DNA of 7,008 nucleotides from an uncultured bacterium (GTDB taxonomy: Bacteria > Actinomycetota > Coriobacteriia > Coriobacteriales > Coriobacteriaceae): positions 1 to 7,008 of the forward strand of contig CAJMMA010000070.1 of NCBI GenBank assembly GCA_905214435.1, in the 5' to 3' direction. The number at the start of each line of letters is the position of its first letter. Within the stretch, counting starts at the first letter, position 1. The notes beneath the pieces are model-generated. The model was not told the origin of the DNA and searched no databases. It was given only the letters and a program-made list of their open reading frames with translations. Below, in pieces: positions 6,649 through 7,008 of this stretch. The translations under genes and the position numbers were made by a program.

Positions 6649-6783
6649 GTCGTTACCCTCGTACCACAAAACGGCATCGCGGTAGGGATTGAGGTCGATG
6701 TCGTTGCCGGCGCCCTTGTAAATAGCCTCGCGGCTGCTTACGGTCTACGTCTTCACGTCGGTGGTCTGCTTGTTTTCAGTCAT
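6649..6783 (-). pseudogene. Interrupted 5' end of the acidic ORF (amber at codon 13)
   Basis: An ATG at 6783 with Shine-Dalgarno GGGGAG six bases upstream opens MTENKQTTDVKT, then meets TAG at 6747-6745. The same frame continues without another stop (TVSSREAIYKGAG...NPYRDAVLWYEG) into the acidic ORF. A single C-to-T change (CAG Gln to TAG) would explain it. Both following genes end in TAG, so amber recoding is not likely. It is either a recent nonsense mutation, a sequencing error, or a 12-codon leader peptide upstream of an internal start. Confidence 0.75.
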
Positions 6784-6789
6784 TTGGTT

Positions 6790-6820
6790 CTCCCCTGTTC
6801 GGTTTGCGGGCTAGACCCGC
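6790..6820 (-). promoter_or_regulatory. Leader hairpin and Shine-Dalgarno of the operon
   Basis: The inverted repeat GCGGG-TCTAG-CCCGC (6820-6806) in the presumed 5' UTR is followed ten bases later by GGGGAG (6795-6790), six bases before the ATG at 6783. The hairpin could modulate ribosome access. Confidence 0.5.
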
Positions 6821-6838
6821 GCCTTGTTGTTGGTTATA

Positions 6839-6867
6839 AGTATACCCCCAAAGGGGGTACGGTGCAA
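6839..6867 (-). promoter_or_regulatory. Sigma70-type promoter of the acr-like operon
   Basis: On the minus strand, TTGCAC (6867-6862) and TATACT (6844-6839) are separated by exactly 17 bases. The predicted transcript starts near 6832, about 49 nt before the ATG at 6783. Both hexamers are close to consensus, which suggests strong transcription when derepressed. Confidence 0.75.
6843..6859. promoter_or_regulatory. Operator-like inverted repeat in the promoter spacer
   Basis: TACCCCC-AAA-GGGGGTA is a perfect 7-3-7 inverted repeat occupying the spacer and touching the -10 box. A dimer bound here would block RNA polymerase. The natural candidate is the HTH protein encoded by the last gene of the operon (4577-4993). 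Confidence 0.7.
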
Positions 6868-6930
6868 CAGGAAGATTAAGCTGGGTGCAGTTTATTTTGC
6901 TGCCTTGATTATCAACTTTATCCGAACACC

Positions 6931-6968
6931 TCCCACATTCATCCGTACATGTGCGGATGAATGTGGGA
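6931..6968. repeat. 38-bp near-perfect palindrome
   Basis: Arms TCCCACATTCATCCG (6931-6945) and CGGATGAATGTGGGA (6954-6968) are perfectly complementary. The 8-base centre TACATGTG continues the symmetry except for one T-G pair. No T-tract follows on either strand, so a simple terminator is not favoured. An operator, a replication or transfer site, or the end of another unit is possible. Confidence 0.7.
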
Positions 6969-6976
6969 ACCCGATA

Positions 6977-7001
6977 CCCTGAGGGCCGGATCGGCCGGCC
7001 C
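6977..7001. repeat. GC-rich inverted repeats at the right edge
   Basis: CCCT-G-AGGG (6977-6985) is immediately followed by the overlapping inverted repeat GGGCCGG/CCGGCCC (6983-6989/6995-7001, 5-base spacer). The window ends just after, so the role is unclear. Confidence 0.4.
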
Positions 7002-7008
7002 CGGGAGA

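Noticed and set aside
6130..6783. Amber codon recoded to Gln, as in some gut phages
   Set aside because: The AcrVA2-like gene and the HTH gene both end in TAG, so TAG acts as stop here.

Overview
The window is high-GC DNA, probably from a gut actinobacterium of the class Coriobacteriia (Eggerthella/Olsenella/Collinsella-like). That placement rests on strong G/C third-position bias, Arg-CGC-rich coding and the style of the genes; it is inference, not proof. It shows a junction between a GC-rich segment carrying a two-component system (about 1-2230) and an integrative element (about 2690 to beyond the right edge).

Left part. An OmpR/PhoB-type response regulator (5' end cut by the window edge) overlaps an HAMP-type sensor histidine kinase. 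The pair ends at an intrinsic terminator at 2192-2225. The next ~415 bases are AT-richer, have no convincing gene, and contain palindromes and short GTAGATT-type repeats.

Attachment region. At 2689-2733 on the minus strand lies the 3' part of a tRNA-Pro(GGG) gene: anticodon loop, 3' half of the anticodon stem, T-arm, acceptor 3' strand and encoded CCA. A strong intrinsic terminator follows it (2645-2678). The 5' half of the tRNA is replaced by unrelated DNA, as expected for an att junction. A tyrosine recombinase with all catalytic residues starts 250 bases away at 2982. Integrase arm-type-like repeats occur on both sides of the core.

Element part. Convergent to the integrase is a minus-strand three-gene operon: an acidic unknown protein (6130-6783, with an in-frame amber at codon 13), a 352-aa protein that I recognise as a relative of the Cas12a inhibitor AcrVA2 (4995-6053), and a terminal XRE-type HTH regulator (4577-4993) placed one base after the acr-like gene. 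A clean sigma70-type promoter (TTGCAC-17-TATACT) sits upstream, with a 7-3-7 inverted repeat in its spacer. A leader hairpin precedes the first Shine-Dalgarno. This is the layout of an anti-CRISPR/Aca operon: counter-defence genes made on entry and then repressed by the last gene product. The right edge carries a 38-bp near-perfect palindrome and further inverted repeats of unknown role.

The main point of interest is a candidate anti-CRISPR operon (AcrVA2-like plus Aca-like regulator plus an acidic unknown protein) on a tRNA-targeting integrative element. Homology was judged by eye from memory of the AcrVA2 sequence and needs a profile search.
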